Assembly: GCF_024347575.1 (NCBI RefSeq)
Contig: NZ_AP025505.1
Coordinates: forward strand, 62,001 to 126,000
Source of the DNA: Vibrio pelagius
GTDB lineage: Bacteria > Pseudomonadota > Gammaproteobacteria > Enterobacterales > Vibrionaceae
DNA length: 64,000 bases
Direction of reading: 5' to 3'
The position numbers and the translations under genes are program-made. Below the pieces are notes generated by a model that saw only the letters and a program-made list of their open reading frames with translations, ran no database searches and was not told the DNA's origin. Shown here one piece after another: positions 54,999 through 64,000 of this stretch. Positions within the stretch are counted from its first letter, which is position 1; every line of letters starts with the position of its first letter.

Positions 54999-55933
54999 GA
55001 TCGATCCAGAATCTGTTCTAGATTTTTTGCCATCTGCTCAGCCGCTAACATGCCACGATTTAACGACCAAAGGGCTGGCGAAACTTCAACAACTTGCTTG
55101 TTTTTTGCTGAAGTAAGCAGGTCAAACAGAGGGTTTTTCTGCCAATCATTGACTACATTAGGGTGAGAATAAGCCCCTAAAAGTAACCAGTCAGGGTTGG
55201 TCTTCAACAACAATTCAAAGCTAGTTGGCAAATATGCCTTTTCAGTGGACTCCTCAATTGGACTCGCAATACCTAATGTCGTCAGCACGCCTCCAGCATA
55301 AGACGCAGGGCTATGCAGCCACATTCCTTTATCTGACACGACAGCAAACTGTATGGTTTGCTTTAGAGAGAATCGGCTCTTGAAATCAAGCATAGATTGT
55401 TGATGCTGTTTAATTCTTTGCTCCATAACTGATTGCTTATCAAGAGCAACACCAATCTTGACCGCTGACTCTAAGTTTTCGTGATAAGTTTCACCTCGGC
55501 TTTTTAGTAGTAATGTCGGCGCAATTCGCTGTAGATCTTGATAAACAGTACGGTGACGTTCAGCATCTGCGATAATCAAATCAGGCTTTAGAATAGCGAT
55601 AGCTTCTAAACTAGGTTGAGATCGCATACCAACAGACTGCCAAGGATCCACTAGCTCTCGTACCGCAGGAATCACACGTGTCGCGTCATTGTCATCAGCG
55701 ACACCAACAGGGGAAACGCCTACCGCCGCTAATGCATCTACAAATGAGAACTCTAGTACAACGATTCGCTGTGGTGTAGCACTAATTTCGAACTGACCTT
55801 GTTCATCTTGAATCACCCTTGTTATTGCAAAGCTAGAGAATGAGATTAAGCACGCCAACAAAGCGAAACCTACACATAAACTATTGATTGCGCATCGTGC
55901 GTTCGTCGAAACCGATTGAGAGTCATTTCTCAT
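54995..55933 (-). CDS. Iron(III)-chelate periplasmic binding protein (FecB-like)
   Basis: Binding protein of 312 residues of the helical-backbone class. A signal sequence ([19 protein letters not shown]) is followed by [29 protein letters not shown], the standard N-terminal motif of FecB-like proteins. [15 protein letters not shown] is also typical. It hands the ferric chelate to the permeases. Combined with a FecA-like receptor, the most likely ligand is ferric citrate or a related carboxylate, but other siderophores are possible. Confidence 0.88.
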   Translation of the reverse strand: MRNDSQSVSTNARCAINSLCVGFALLACLISFSSFAITRVIQDEQGQFEISATPQRIVVLEFSFVDALAAVGVSPVGVADDNDATRVIPAVRELVDPWQSVGMRSQPSLEAIAILKPDLIIADAERHRTVYQDLQRIAPTLLLKSRGETYHENLESAVKIGVALDKQSVMEQRIKQHQQSMLDFKSRFSLKQTIQFAVVSDKGMWLHSPASYAGGVLTTLGIASPIEESTEKAYLPTSFELLLKTNPDWLLLGAYSHPNVVNDWQKNPLFDLLTSAKNKQVVEVSPALWSLNRGMLAAEQMAKNLEQILDRS

Positions 55934-56020
55934 ATTAAATTATCCTCTAACGCTAAAACTGTGAAAGCCGCCAAGAGTATTGGCGACTTTTATTTGTATT
56001 GAATTTCAATAAATTATCGA

Positions 56021-58177
56021 TTAGAACTGGTAATTCAGATCCAAGGTGTAAGAGCGACCTGGGGCTGGGTAACGACCCACCGGACTCGTATCAATACCGC
56101 GGAAGTAATAATCCTCATCAAACAAATTATTGACCGCAAAGTTGACGCGCAGTTTGCTATCCTCGTCCTTATATAAATCGGAGCCAAGATTCAAGTTCCA
56201 TACCATGTAAGCTGGTACTTTTCCTCTTATACCAAGGGGATCTTCAGTACTGGTGTTGGCGTTGTCAGAGTATGATTCACTGAAGTAGTAACCAGACAAA
56301 GTCGTATCTAAGTTGCTAAATGCGTAAGTTGCATCCCAGCTAAATTGATGTTTAGAGGTATAAGGAAGTTGATTCCCCTTGTTGTCTCCCTCTTCTTCAA
56401 TCGTCGCATCTAAATAGTTATATCCTGCACCTAAGCTCAGAGCCTGAAGTGAACTAGGAGTATAACGACTTGAAATCTCGACACCTTGGTGAAGTGTTTT
56501 TCCTATGTTTTCAAAAGTTCGAGTTGGGACTTGATACTGCAACTGATCTTCAAAATCGATTCTATAAAACGCGATATTGAAGCTAGTCGTATCCAAATTA
56601 TAACGAGCACCTAGCTCATAATTCCATGCAAGCTCACTACCCTCTTTACCTTTACCGCGAACGTAAGCAATTTGCGGTGCTCGTAATGATTTCTGCGCAT
56701 TGGTGTAACCCACCCATTGCTCTGACAGGTGATAAGCCACTGTCAGTCCCGGCAACCACTCAGTCACTTTATTGTCTGTGTTCTGATCGGTGCCTAGATC
56801 TTTAAATGCCATACCTATCGATTCATAGCGAATACCAGGTGTGACCTTTAAGGCATCATTAAACAATCCAACTTCGTTGCTGACATACCCAGCGAATGCG
56901 TCTGTATCTAAGTGCCAATCACGTTTCGTTTCCGTCGCGCCACCAGCAATCGGTGTCTGTGTAAGCTTGTAATCAATATCTTCATTGACATAGCGTGCAC
57001 CAACTATCCAATTTTGCGTTATCGTATTGCCATCAAAGTACATCGCAAGTTTAGGTTCAACACCAAAAACCTTGAATGCACGAGGTGATGTACGAATGTC
57101 AGTCGAAGGCTGAGTAGGATCAGACCATTGCTCTCCCGGAGTGCGAATGTAACCCCACTGGAATAAGCGTTCAGAACGATGCCCAAAGGTCAGTATTTCT
57201 AACTCTGCGCTATCAGCAATATTCAAATCATGTAAGTACTTTAGGCTCCAACGCGTCGACTCACCTTGGTATTCATCATACGGCCGCTTGGATTGGGTGC
57301 GATCATCTTCATAGTCATCAGGCGCTAAAGCACCAGGCATTTGGGTATCAGCGTCATAACGCTGCACGAAAGCTTGCAACTCTTGAGTATCGCTGAGTAA
57401 CCACTGCAGTTTCGCTTGGAAGTTCTTAACGTCCGTGTCGGAATGTTCGCGGAAACTTTCGCCTTTTAAAAAGTTGCCCTCTACTTGAAGCGCAAGAGTA
57501 TCAGTAAGCCAACCGCCCGTACGCAGGTAAAAATCATTTAAAGGTGTATCCCCATCTTCGAAAACGGTCAAACGATTGCTGACTTCCGTTTGCCATTTAT
57601 GGGGAATAGGTTTGGTGACTAAGTTAATCACACCACCTACGTTGTTTGGTCCATATTGAACAGCCGCACCGCCGCGCACAATATCGATACGATCAAGCAT
57701 TGAAAGTGTCGCTGGGAAAATCGATTGTCCTGTATGACCATAAGGCGCAAGTGTGAGTGGTACGCCATCCATCAGAAATTGCGCATGACCACTGCGACTC
57801 GCCTTTAAGCCACGTACTGAAATATTAGGTAGTACACCAGTACCCGTTTCGTCCTGAACTTTAATTCCAGGAACACTTTGAAATGCCGAATCAATCGAAA
57901 GTGCCCCGGTTTTCTTAATTTGTTGTTGCGTAAGTACGGTACGAGCGCCTGGGTACTCTTTAACATCTTCTAAGTCAGAATTGCCGATGATACTGCCCAT
58001 TACAACGACCGTTTCCATCGTCGTGGTTTGATCCTCAGTAGCGGCAAACGCGTTAGTCGCCGTTATAGAAGCAACGGCAACAGCCAGAATACTCAAACGC
58101 AATTTATGATGCGCTTGAGGTAGCGCACTCTGTTCTAATTTTTTATGTGGGTTACCATCCAAATTCTGGTAAAGCAT
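56021..58177 (-). CDS. TonB-dependent receptor, FecA-like
   Basis: Outer-membrane receptor of 718 residues. A signal peptide (LRLSILAVAVASITATNAFAA) is followed almost at once by the plug domain (GARTVLTQQQIKKTGALSIDSAFQSVPGIKV, in parts), then the beta-barrel ending in TLDLNYQF with a C-terminal Phe. The N-terminal signalling domain of E. coli FecA, used to contact FecR, is absent, and no fecIR pair is nearby, so control is not by surface signalling. It lies 87 bp upstream of the fecB-like gene. Confidence 0.92.
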   Translation of the reverse strand: MLYQNLDGNPHKKLEQSALPQAHHKLRLSILAVAVASITATNAFAATEDQTTTMETVVVMGSIIGNSDLEDVKEYPGARTVLTQQQIKKTGALSIDSAFQSVPGIKVQDETGTGVLPNISVRGLKASRSGHAQFLMDGVPLTLAPYGHTGQSIFPATLSMLDRIDIVRGGAAVQYGPNNVGGVINLVTKPIPHKWQTEVSNRLTVFEDGDTPLNDFYLRTGGWLTDTLALQVEGNFLKGESFREHSDTDVKNFQAKLQWLLSDTQELQAFVQRYDADTQMPGALAPDDYEDDRTQSKRPYDEYQGESTRWSLKYLHDLNIADSAELEILTFGHRSERLFQWGYIRTPGEQWSDPTQPSTDIRTSPRAFKVFGVEPKLAMYFDGNTITQNWIVGARYVNEDIDYKLTQTPIAGGATETKRDWHLDTDAFAGYVSNEVGLFNDALKVTPGIRYESIGMAFKDLGTDQNTDNKVTEWLPGLTVAYHLSEQWVGYTNAQKSLRAPQIAYVRGKGKEGSELAWNYELGARYNLDTTSFNIAFYRIDFEDQLQYQVPTRTFENIGKTLHQGVEISSRYTPSSLQALSLGAGYNYLDATIEEEGDNKGNQLPYTSKHQFSWDATYAFSNLDTTLSGYYFSESYSDNANTSTEDPLGIRGKVPAYMVWNLNLGSDLYKDEDSKLRVNFAVNNLFDEDYYFRGIDTSPVGRYPAPGRSYTLDLNYQF

Positions 58178-58321
58178 GGAGATCTCCTAAGTACATAGGT
58201 TAGGGCCAAAGCTATATATTTCTTGAGCTTCTGCTCTGACCCTTGGGCTAAAATGACCTAAACTAAGGTCAACTATTCGCTAATTCGCGAAAATCAAAAT
58301 AGCTATATAACGAGCTGGCTT

Positions 58322-60358
58322 TTAGAACTGGTAACCGTAGCTCAGCATGAATTCAGCTGGTGCACCGTAACCGATCTGATTAGTCCCAGATGTACCGTTG
58401 GTTGCTCCCAAAATGTATTTCTCGTCAAAGACGTTGTAAGCATTCGCCTGAACTTTATGACGGCCCGTAGTATATGCGGCCATTAGATCGACTGTAGTGT
58501 AGTCACCTAATGCGACGGCTTCGTTGTTGCCTGCATAACGATCGCCAACGTATTTAACACCGCCACCTAAGCGCCAGTTATCGTCTAGCTGGTAGGTGCT
58601 CCAAAGTGAGAACAAATGATCCGATACGTCATTGGGCTTTTTACCTGTATCTTTGTCTTCCGCATCAAGATAGCTGTAACCAACCGATACATCCCACTGA
58701 GCTGTAATTTGGCCACGTGCTTCAAGTTCAATACCTTGGTGACGCGCTTCAATCTTATTAATCACATCGCCATTGGTATCAGTTTGAGGTTGTTCTTGAT
58801 CAATCTGGAAGATCGCGGCATTTAGCATCAACGCATCATCTAGCAAGTAAGCTTTCGCGCCGACTTCTTTAAGGTCTGTATGGAAAAATTCCGCTAACTT
58901 TGGATTGATGTAGATACCAGAATAAGGTAGCTGCCAAGAACGAGCTAAGCTCGCATACACAGACATATCGTCAGTCAGACGGTAGACCAAACCACCACGG
59001 TAGCTCACTTTATTATCATCAAGGTTCTCTTTGGCAGAGCCCGCCTTTTGTTGCTCTAACTCCATAGCGTCGTAACGCACATTGCCTATTACCGAAAGAT
59101 CACCAAAGGTATAAACGTCTTGAATGTAAACCCCTGTAGTTGTAGTTGTATTGTCTCGGAAAGGCTTGAAGCCAGGATCGGGCGTAGGGCCCACTACAGG
59201 GTTGTAAATGTCTTGAGATGGAAGCGTTTTGTCACTGGCTAGGACAAGGTCAATATTAATCTGGTTGAAATCCGCGCCTATCATCATCTGATTAGAATCG
59301 GTTTCCCAAACGAGTTCCGATTGCAATGTAGTTGTGGTACGTGGGTCGTAGCCAAAATTATTCACGGTTTGAGAGACTTGATCGCCTGTCACCGTTCCTT
59401 GACGAGTACCCTTTTGTTCCAGCTCAATATGGTTGTATGCTGCACGGTTTGTCCATACCCAGTCACTGTTTAGACGCCATTCATAATTCACCGCAACTCG
59501 AAGACTATCTGACTTTTGATAATCATTGGTCCCGCCATAAAAAGTGCTTTCAGAAACGTCGACTGGTTTACCATTTTTGGATGGAACACCACGATAAGGA
59601 ACTAACTCTTGATGAGCATATTCGACATCGAGATCAATAGTGTGCCCGTCAGACGGCATCAATCGAACGGTAGGTGCAATAAAGAAATCATTTGAATCAA
59701 CATGATCGACATAAGAATCGGCTTGACGGTACTCTACGTTGATACGGCCATTTACCTTGTCAGAAATTGCCATAGAGCTATCGAGCTGGCCTACAAATTG
59801 GCTATTGCTACCAACACTACCTTTAACACTGGTGAAGTTATCACCATTGGCTCGTTTAGTGACTAAATTGATAATGCCTCCAGCAGAACCTCGACCATAA
59901 AGCGCACCGGCTGGGCCTTTGACAACTTCAACACGCTCAATATTCGCTAGACTTCGATAAGACTGTAGTGTGCCATCATCACGCATTCCATCACGATACG
60001 TATCATTAAGTGCATCAAAGCCTCGGATAACAAATTGGTCTCGACTCCCTTCCCCAAGAGTGTTGTTTACGCCCGCAACACCATCAAGCGCATCGACCAA
60101 ACGTACCGCGCCTCGGTCCTCCATTTCAGTCTTGGTAACCACTGATACGGCTTGTGGTACATCTAGCCATTCGACATCCGTTTTAGTGCCAGACTGAGGC
60201 ATATGCTCAGCATACCCTTCGTATTGATGTCCGATAACTTGAACGGTTTCGTCCACTTTGGCTTGTTCCGCTGCCATAACATTTGTCATACCAGCAGCCA
60301 CAGTGAGTGCACCTCCAATTGCGAGAGCAAGAGGAGATAAGCTCAATCTCTTATCCAT
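58322..60358 (-). CDS. TonB-dependent siderophore receptor (FhuA/FcuA/Fiu group)
   Basis: Receptor of 678 residues with a signal peptide ending near NVMAA, a plug domain (LVDALDGVAGVNNTLGEGSRDQFVIRGFDALND, in parts), ERVEVVKGPAGALYGRGSAGGIINLVTK at its end, and a 22-strand barrel that terminates in MLSYGYQF. It belongs to the siderophore receptor subfamily for hydroxamate or catecholate chelates. It is the first gene of the iron cluster, with a Fur-like palindrome upstream. It is 144 bp before the FecA-like gene. Confidence 0.92.
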   Translation of the reverse strand: MDKRLSLSPLALAIGGALTVAAGMTNVMAAEQAKVDETVQVIGHQYEGYAEHMPQSGTKTDVEWLDVPQAVSVVTKTEMEDRGAVRLVDALDGVAGVNNTLGEGSRDQFVIRGFDALNDTYRDGMRDDGTLQSYRSLANIERVEVVKGPAGALYGRGSAGGIINLVTKRANGDNFTSVKGSVGSNSQFVGQLDSSMAISDKVNGRINVEYRQADSYVDHVDSNDFFIAPTVRLMPSDGHTIDLDVEYAHQELVPYRGVPSKNGKPVDVSESTFYGGTNDYQKSDSLRVAVNYEWRLNSDWVWTNRAAYNHIELEQKGTRQGTVTGDQVSQTVNNFGYDPRTTTTLQSELVWETDSNQMMIGADFNQINIDLVLASDKTLPSQDIYNPVVGPTPDPGFKPFRDNTTTTTGVYIQDVYTFGDLSVIGNVRYDAMELEQQKAGSAKENLDDNKVSYRGGLVYRLTDDMSVYASLARSWQLPYSGIYINPKLAEFFHTDLKEVGAKAYLLDDALMLNAAIFQIDQEQPQTDTNGDVINKIEARHQGIELEARGQITAQWDVSVGYSYLDAEDKDTGKKPNDVSDHLFSLWSTYQLDDNWRLGGGVKYVGDRYAGNNEAVALGDYTTVDLMAAYTTGRHKVQANAYNVFDEKYILGATNGTSGTNQIGYGAPAEFMLSYGYQF

Positions 60359-60406
60359 TTTCTAATTCCGTTTTAATTTATAAATCCAAACCGGAGCGAA
60401 TGAAAA

Positions 60407-60425
60407 CAAATATCATTTATATTTG
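60407..60425. promoter_or_regulatory. Fur-box-like palindrome
   Basis: CAAATATCATTTATATTTG, 19 bases, has perfect 7-base arms around an imperfect AT-rich centre, as in degenerate Fur boxes. It lies 49 bases upstream of the siderophore receptor start, a fitting place for iron-dependent repression. Confidence 0.6.
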
Positions 60426-60686
60426 CAATATATATTTTATGATCTATACAAGCGTTAGACATTCAACATATCTATTAATAATATTATAAATAAAACAATG
60501 AGATAGAGCATACTTCCCCAAAGAACACCGGAAGCAGCGACTTAGAGACAAGTTGTGAGAAGAACGCGGCAAAATTTTATAAATTAGACAATCTCAATGA
60601 AATCGACCATACCTATCGTAAGCTATGTCTTGCGTGATGCTGTCGTTCATAGCTTTGCATCGACAGCAAAAGAAATGCGTCTACAC

Positions 60687-61115
60687 CTAGATGTTGCCTA
60701 CGTTTGATGCGTTAAATGAAAACATACGTATTTCATCTCGTGGATGCCAGCCAATATTTTCATAAAACGCTTGTGCATTCAGGTTGTCGTTGATGACAAA
60801 CAAGTGGGTTTTAGCAATCCCTATGGATGATAAGGCGTCCACTGCGTTTGATATCAGCTTTGCGCCTAAGCCCTGCCCACGGCAAGCCTTCGATACCGCT
60901 AAATGTTGGATATAACCACGACGACCGTCTGTTCCCACCAATATCGCCCCTACGATCTGCTCCCCTTCCAAAGCAACAAAACTCAGGTTTGGGTTACGCT
61001 CGAGATACTTTCCGATGTTTTCTTCCGAGTCCGCTTCTCTTAATTGCATACCTTCCGTTTCAGACCAAAGGTTCATGACCTGCTGATAGTCTGAGATGTC
61101 CATTTCTCGTAACAC
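60687..61115 (-). CDS. GNAT acetyltransferase (RimI-like)
   Basis: N-acetyltransferase of 142 residues. The acetyl-CoA motif is HLAVSKACRGQGLGAKLISNAV, followed by THLFVINDNLNAQAFYENIGWHP, the usual end. The start is GTG supported by AAGGAAA; an ATG four codons in is possible. The EGEQIVGAILVGTDGRRGYI strand region is typical. Substrate unknown. It is separated from the iron genes by about 330 bp. Confidence 0.85.
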   Translation of the reverse strand: MLREMDISDYQQVMNLWSETEGMQLREADSEENIGKYLERNPNLSFVALEGEQIVGAILVGTDGRRGYIQHLAVSKACRGQGLGAKLISNAVDALSSIGIAKTHLFVINDNLNAQAFYENIGWHPRDEIRMFSFNASNVGNI

Positions 61116-61227
61116 GACTTGTTTCCTTACTTAAACCTAAACACCTTAAAAAGTGCCAAATATAATGAATCTATTAACGCTCGATTTATTCATGGTTAAG
61201 TTATTCATACTTAATCATACCGACCCG

Positions 61228-62193
61228 TTAATCACATGCTTCTCCAAGCGCTTCGTTCTCGGAAATGTACGACACAAGATTTTCGAACGCTATTTTAAAA
61301 TAAAGCTCGTAGCTTCCTTGCTCTACATATCCTAAATGAGGGGTCGCTGTAACGTTAGGTAGAGAAAGCAAAGGCTCTGTACTTTTAGTTGCGGGCTCAC
61401 AATCAAAAACATCGACAGCCGCTCGTTTGCTCGGATTGGATTTGAGTTCCTTGAACAGCGCATCAGTCTCGACAAGCTCTGAACGGCTGGTATTCACAAA
61501 CAAGGAATCTGACTTCATTGATCTTAGATCTTCAGCCGTAACACACCCTCGCGTTACCTCATTCAAACGAAGATGGAGAGACAGAACATCCACTTGCAGA
61601 AAGAAGGCGCGTTTGGATTCAGAGGCCTCAAAGCCGTGTGATTTTGCCAAGTCTCGCGAAGCTTGGCTTCCCCATACTACGACTGACATTTCAAACGCTT
61701 TCGCATATTGAGCGATTCTTTGCCCTATCTTCCCATAGCCCCAAATACCCAGTTTCAACCCTTTCAAGGTTCGCCCTAGCCCTAAGCTACCTGAACTTTG
61801 CCACTGGTCATTTGCAAGATTCGAAGTGTAGCTAGGTATATGTCGGCTTGCTGCCATTATTAGAGCCCAACAGAGTTCTGAAGGGGCAACTGGCGAGCCT
61901 CTCCCCTCTAGTACCTTGACTCCGTATTTTTCGCAAAGCTGCACATCGATATGATTGCTCACTTTGCCCGTTTGACTGATCACTTCAAGGTTCGGGAGTT
62001 TGGATAAGAGTGATTCCGTTATCTGGGTACGTTCTCGAATAAGAACTAGAGCTTGGACATTCGCCAACTTCTCAACCAATTCTTGTTCTGAGTAGGTCTC
62101 ATTGAAGACTGTGACATCTTGCCCTTCTAACAAACCAAAACAATCAAGATCTTGAACTGCGTTTTGGTAATCATCTAATACTGCTATTTTCAC
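61228..62193 (-). CDS. D-isomer-specific 2-hydroxyacid dehydrogenase family protein
   Basis: NAD-dependent dehydrogenase of 321 residues. The cofactor-binding loop is LKLGIWGYGKIGQRIAQYAKAF (GxGxxG). The catalytic Arg is in VNTSRSELVE, the Glu in VFDCEPA and the His in TPHLGYVEQGSYELYF. It starts with GTG behind AAGGAGAAAACC. The family reduces 2-oxo acids or oxidises D-2-hydroxy acids; the substrate cannot be told. It lies between two GNAT genes. Confidence 0.9.
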   Translation of the reverse strand: MKIAVLDDYQNAVQDLDCFGLLEGQDVTVFNETYSEQELVEKLANVQALVLIRERTQITESLLSKLPNLEVISQTGKVSNHIDVQLCEKYGVKVLEGRGSPVAPSELCWALIMAASRHIPSYTSNLANDQWQSSGSLGLGRTLKGLKLGIWGYGKIGQRIAQYAKAFEMSVVVWGSQASRDLAKSHGFEASESKRAFFLQVDVLSLHLRLNEVTRGCVTAEDLRSMKSDSLFVNTSRSELVETDALFKELKSNPSKRAAVDVFDCEPATKSTEPLLSLPNVTATPHLGYVEQGSYELYFKIAFENLVSYISENEALGEACD

Positions 62194-62364
62194 GGTTTTC
62201 TCCTTATCGTTATAATTCTTTTTCTACTAACGCTAGCCACTGAGGGATATGGTTTTAATACCACTGTATATATTTTGATGCTTGAGCACTGCTTCTAGAG
62301 GTTGGACTGGTTGCAATTAAAATCTCGACTTTCCCTTTTTAACCAACTTCGAATCGATATCGAA

Positions 62365-62862
62365 TTATTCGCTAAGCATCTTTTCTAACCACATCGAGCT
62401 TATGTATTCACCGTTCTTCTTTGCATATTCATTAAAGACGCCCACTTCTATAAAACCAAAACGCTTATGTAGCGCTATTGAAGCCTCATTCGGCAAAGCG
62501 ACACCTGATAAAACCCGATGAACACCATGAGCTTGGATAGCGTCGAATAGTTTCTCATAAAGCTTGGAACCAACCCCTTTCCCTTGAATAAACGGCGCCA
62601 GGTAAACCGTCACCTCTACAGTCTCATCAAAGGCAGCCATTGCTCTGTATGGCTGGGAGCAAGCGAACCCTATAAGCTTACCGCTATCGATCGCTACATA
62701 GATTTGATGTCTACTATCTGGCTTAAACTGAGAGAACCAATCCAATCGATTGTCTACAGACAGCGGCGACTCCTCAAAGCGAGCATTAGAATGTTCAATG
62801 TAGTAATTGAAGATATCCGTAATGCTCGAAACATCATCTAACTTCCCGATTCTAATTTCCAT
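62365..62862 (-). CDS. GNAT acetyltransferase (phosphinothricin acetyltransferase-like)
   Basis: N-acetyltransferase of 165 residues. The family's typical start (IRIGKLDDVSSITDIFNYYIEHSNARFEE, in blocks), the acetyl-CoA region VYLAPFIQGKGVGSKLYEKLF and SIALHKRFGFIEVGVFNEYAKKNG place it with the Pat/YncA group, which acetylates amino acid analogues such as methionine sulfone. The true substrate is unknown. It is 13 bases behind another GNAT gene and probably co-transcribed. Confidence 0.88.
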   Translation of the reverse strand: MEIRIGKLDDVSSITDIFNYYIEHSNARFEESPLSVDNRLDWFSQFKPDSRHQIYVAIDSGKLIGFACSQPYRAMAAFDETVEVTVYLAPFIQGKGVGSKLYEKLFDAIQAHGVHRVLSGVALPNEASIALHKRFGFIEVGVFNEYAKKNGEYISSMWLEKMLSE

Positions 62863-62875
62863 TGTCTTACCCTAC

Positions 62876-63289
62876 TTAAACGTTATTGGGTCTGAATTTC
62901 TTGGTCATACCTTGGCTAGATGGTGACACGAGCTTGTACCCTAGCTTTTCGTAAAAAAGGGGCTCATCAGCAATCATAGAGACATAAGAACCTTCTAACG
63001 CTACAGATGCTAGGTAGCCATCAATATACTCCATCACTTTCCTACCCAGCCCTAAACCCTGATATTGAGGATCAACGGCAACATCAACCACTTCTAAATT
63101 ACACGCACCATCACCGACAACTCGTCCCATCGCTATCAACTTATCGGCATCTCGAATAGAGATCCCGTACAAACTGTTAGGCAGAGCGATAGTTGCTGCT
63201 TTGAGTGATTTAGGAGATAAGCCTGCTGCAACACGCATATCGCAAAATTCTTGAGGGTTAGGGACTTGCTGTTCATATACAAACGTCAT
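62876..63289 (-). CDS. GNAT acetyltransferase
   Basis: N-acetyltransferase of 137 residues. The acetyl-CoA motif is VDVAVDPQYQGLGLGRKVMEYI. The N-terminal LSPKSLKAATIALPNSLYGISIRD matches a common small bacterial subfamily, and YEKLGYKLVSPSSQGMTKKF is its usual C-terminus. AAGGAGT precedes the start at a good distance. First of a two-gene unit. Substrate unknown. Confidence 0.87.
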   Translation of the reverse strand: MTFVYEQQVPNPQEFCDMRVAAGLSPKSLKAATIALPNSLYGISIRDADKLIAMGRVVGDGACNLEVVDVAVDPQYQGLGLGRKVMEYIDGYLASVALEGSYVSMIADEPLFYEKLGYKLVSPSSQGMTKKFRPNNV

Positions 63290-63370
63290 CGTGTACTACT
63301 CCTTTTTTAAGATAGGATACACAACAACACTGTATATAAAAACAGTGTTGATGGATTATCTGAACTTTGA

Positions 63371-63907
63371 TTAAAAATCACACCACTCACTGTGCAGTAC
63401 AGCCATAATAACAGTGTCCCACCACTGCCCTTTAAAGAAGCGATGCTCTTTTAAATGCGCTTCTTTACGCATGCCTAAACGACGACAAAGGTTTATCGCA
63501 GCCAAGTTTCGGCTGATAGTCTCAGCATAAATACGATGAACACCCAATTTCTCAAAACCGAAATCAGCGAGCTTAAATGCCGCTTCTTGAGCGAACTGAC
63601 TTCCTTGTGAAGCTCGAGAGAAAGCACAACCCATAGACGCTTGTCGATTTTGTTCTAATCGCAAACAAACCGTACCTATAAACTCATTGGTACTCTTAAG
63701 TTCAACAGCGAGTTGATAAGCTTGCCTTGGGCTTTCAGTTGACTGCGCCACAAATAGTTCAGTGAGCTGCCTATATTTGTTTGCATCACAATCATCTTCA
63801 TCATAGAAACGTTGATACTTGGTATCTTGAGACATTGCGACAAAAGCATCTTGATCATCGAGTGTCATGTCTCTCAGAATCAGTCGCTCCGTTTCCAATT
63901 TAAACAT
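63371..63907 (-). CDS. GNAT acetyltransferase (RimJ/RimL-like)
   Basis: N-acetyltransferase of 179 residues. It begins FKLETERLILRDMTLDDQDAFVAMSQD, the signature of the RimJ/RimL subgroup. The cofactor region (GSQFAQEAAFKLADFGFEKLGVHRIYAETISRN, in blocks) and LCRRLGMRKEAHLKEHRFFKGQWWDTVIMAVL follow. The ATG behind AAGGAGT is taken as the start; the frame stays open for 28 further codons upstream, but those do not match the family. Members acetylate protein N-termini or small amines. Confidence 0.88.
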   Translation of the reverse strand: MFKLETERLILRDMTLDDQDAFVAMSQDTKYQRFYDEDDCDANKYRQLTELFVAQSTESPRQAYQLAVELKSTNEFIGTVCLRLEQNRQASMGCAFSRASQGSQFAQEAAFKLADFGFEKLGVHRIYAETISRNLAAINLCRRLGMRKEAHLKEHRFFKGQWWDTVIMAVLHSEWCDF

Positions 63908-64000
63908 CTTGCGACTCCTTTGCATTGCCATAAACCACTTTGAGAGATGGCCATAAGACGAGCCAGTTCTTTGCGTATACACGTTGTTCAAACAGCGAAC

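Overview
The window reads as chromosomal DNA of a marine gammaproteobacterium, most likely a Vibrio or close relative. The protein types, moderate GC content, divergent regulator/operon pairs and TonB-dependent iron uptake all fit this. This is inferred from the sequence alone; no database search was possible. No rRNA, tRNA or CRISPR array was seen. Most of the window consists of small catabolic, transport or stress modules, each with its own regulator.

Left part (1-25.2 kb): (i) the end of eutB, then eutC and an ethanolamine permease, an ethanolamine module without microcompartment genes in view; (ii) a divergent LysR regulator and glutathione transferase; (iii) a Na+/sugar symporter, a GH36 alpha-galactosidase and a divergent LacI regulator with two operator-like palindromes; (iv) a MocR regulator divergent from an EamA exporter; (v) a Fic AMP-transferase preceded by two dyads, and a quinone reductase; (vi) an SdsA-type alkylsulfatase with a divergent LysR regulator; (vii) a GNAT / PfpI / DUF2867 group; (viii) an AcrAB-like RND pump with a divergent TetR regulator.

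Middle (25.2-33.4 kb): an accessory-looking stretch. It has a solitary tyrosine recombinase, a GNAT gene, a TauE/SafE-type permease cut off at its 5' end, a mesX-mesD pair (folate-independent methionine synthase and its DUF1852 partner), about 870 bp of repeat-rich non-coding DNA with two phased 11-bp TGGCCA arrays, and two related ISNCY-type insertion sequences. One IS is complete and abuts the remnant of the other across a TTTTT target.

33.4-51.2 kb: a GlxA-like AraC regulator faces a sarcosine oxidase operon (soxBDAG) with purU, which together convert sarcosine to glycine and recycle one-carbon units. Next to it is the most unusual locus. Four paralogous proteins of about 320-340 residues, each apparently two NTF2/SnoaL-like domains, surround a CUT1-type ABC importer: two upstream on the minus strand and two at the end of the transporter operon. 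No other enzyme lies in the cluster, so these proteins are probably the catalytic or binding partners of an unknown imported compound. A well-structured non-coding segment lies just downstream of the minus-strand pair.

Right part (51.2-64 kb): a DUF2391 membrane protein; a Fec-like iron uptake operon (receptor, binding protein, two permeases, ATPase) with a second siderophore receptor and a Fur-box-like palindrome; then four GNAT acetyltransferases with a 2-hydroxyacid dehydrogenase among them.
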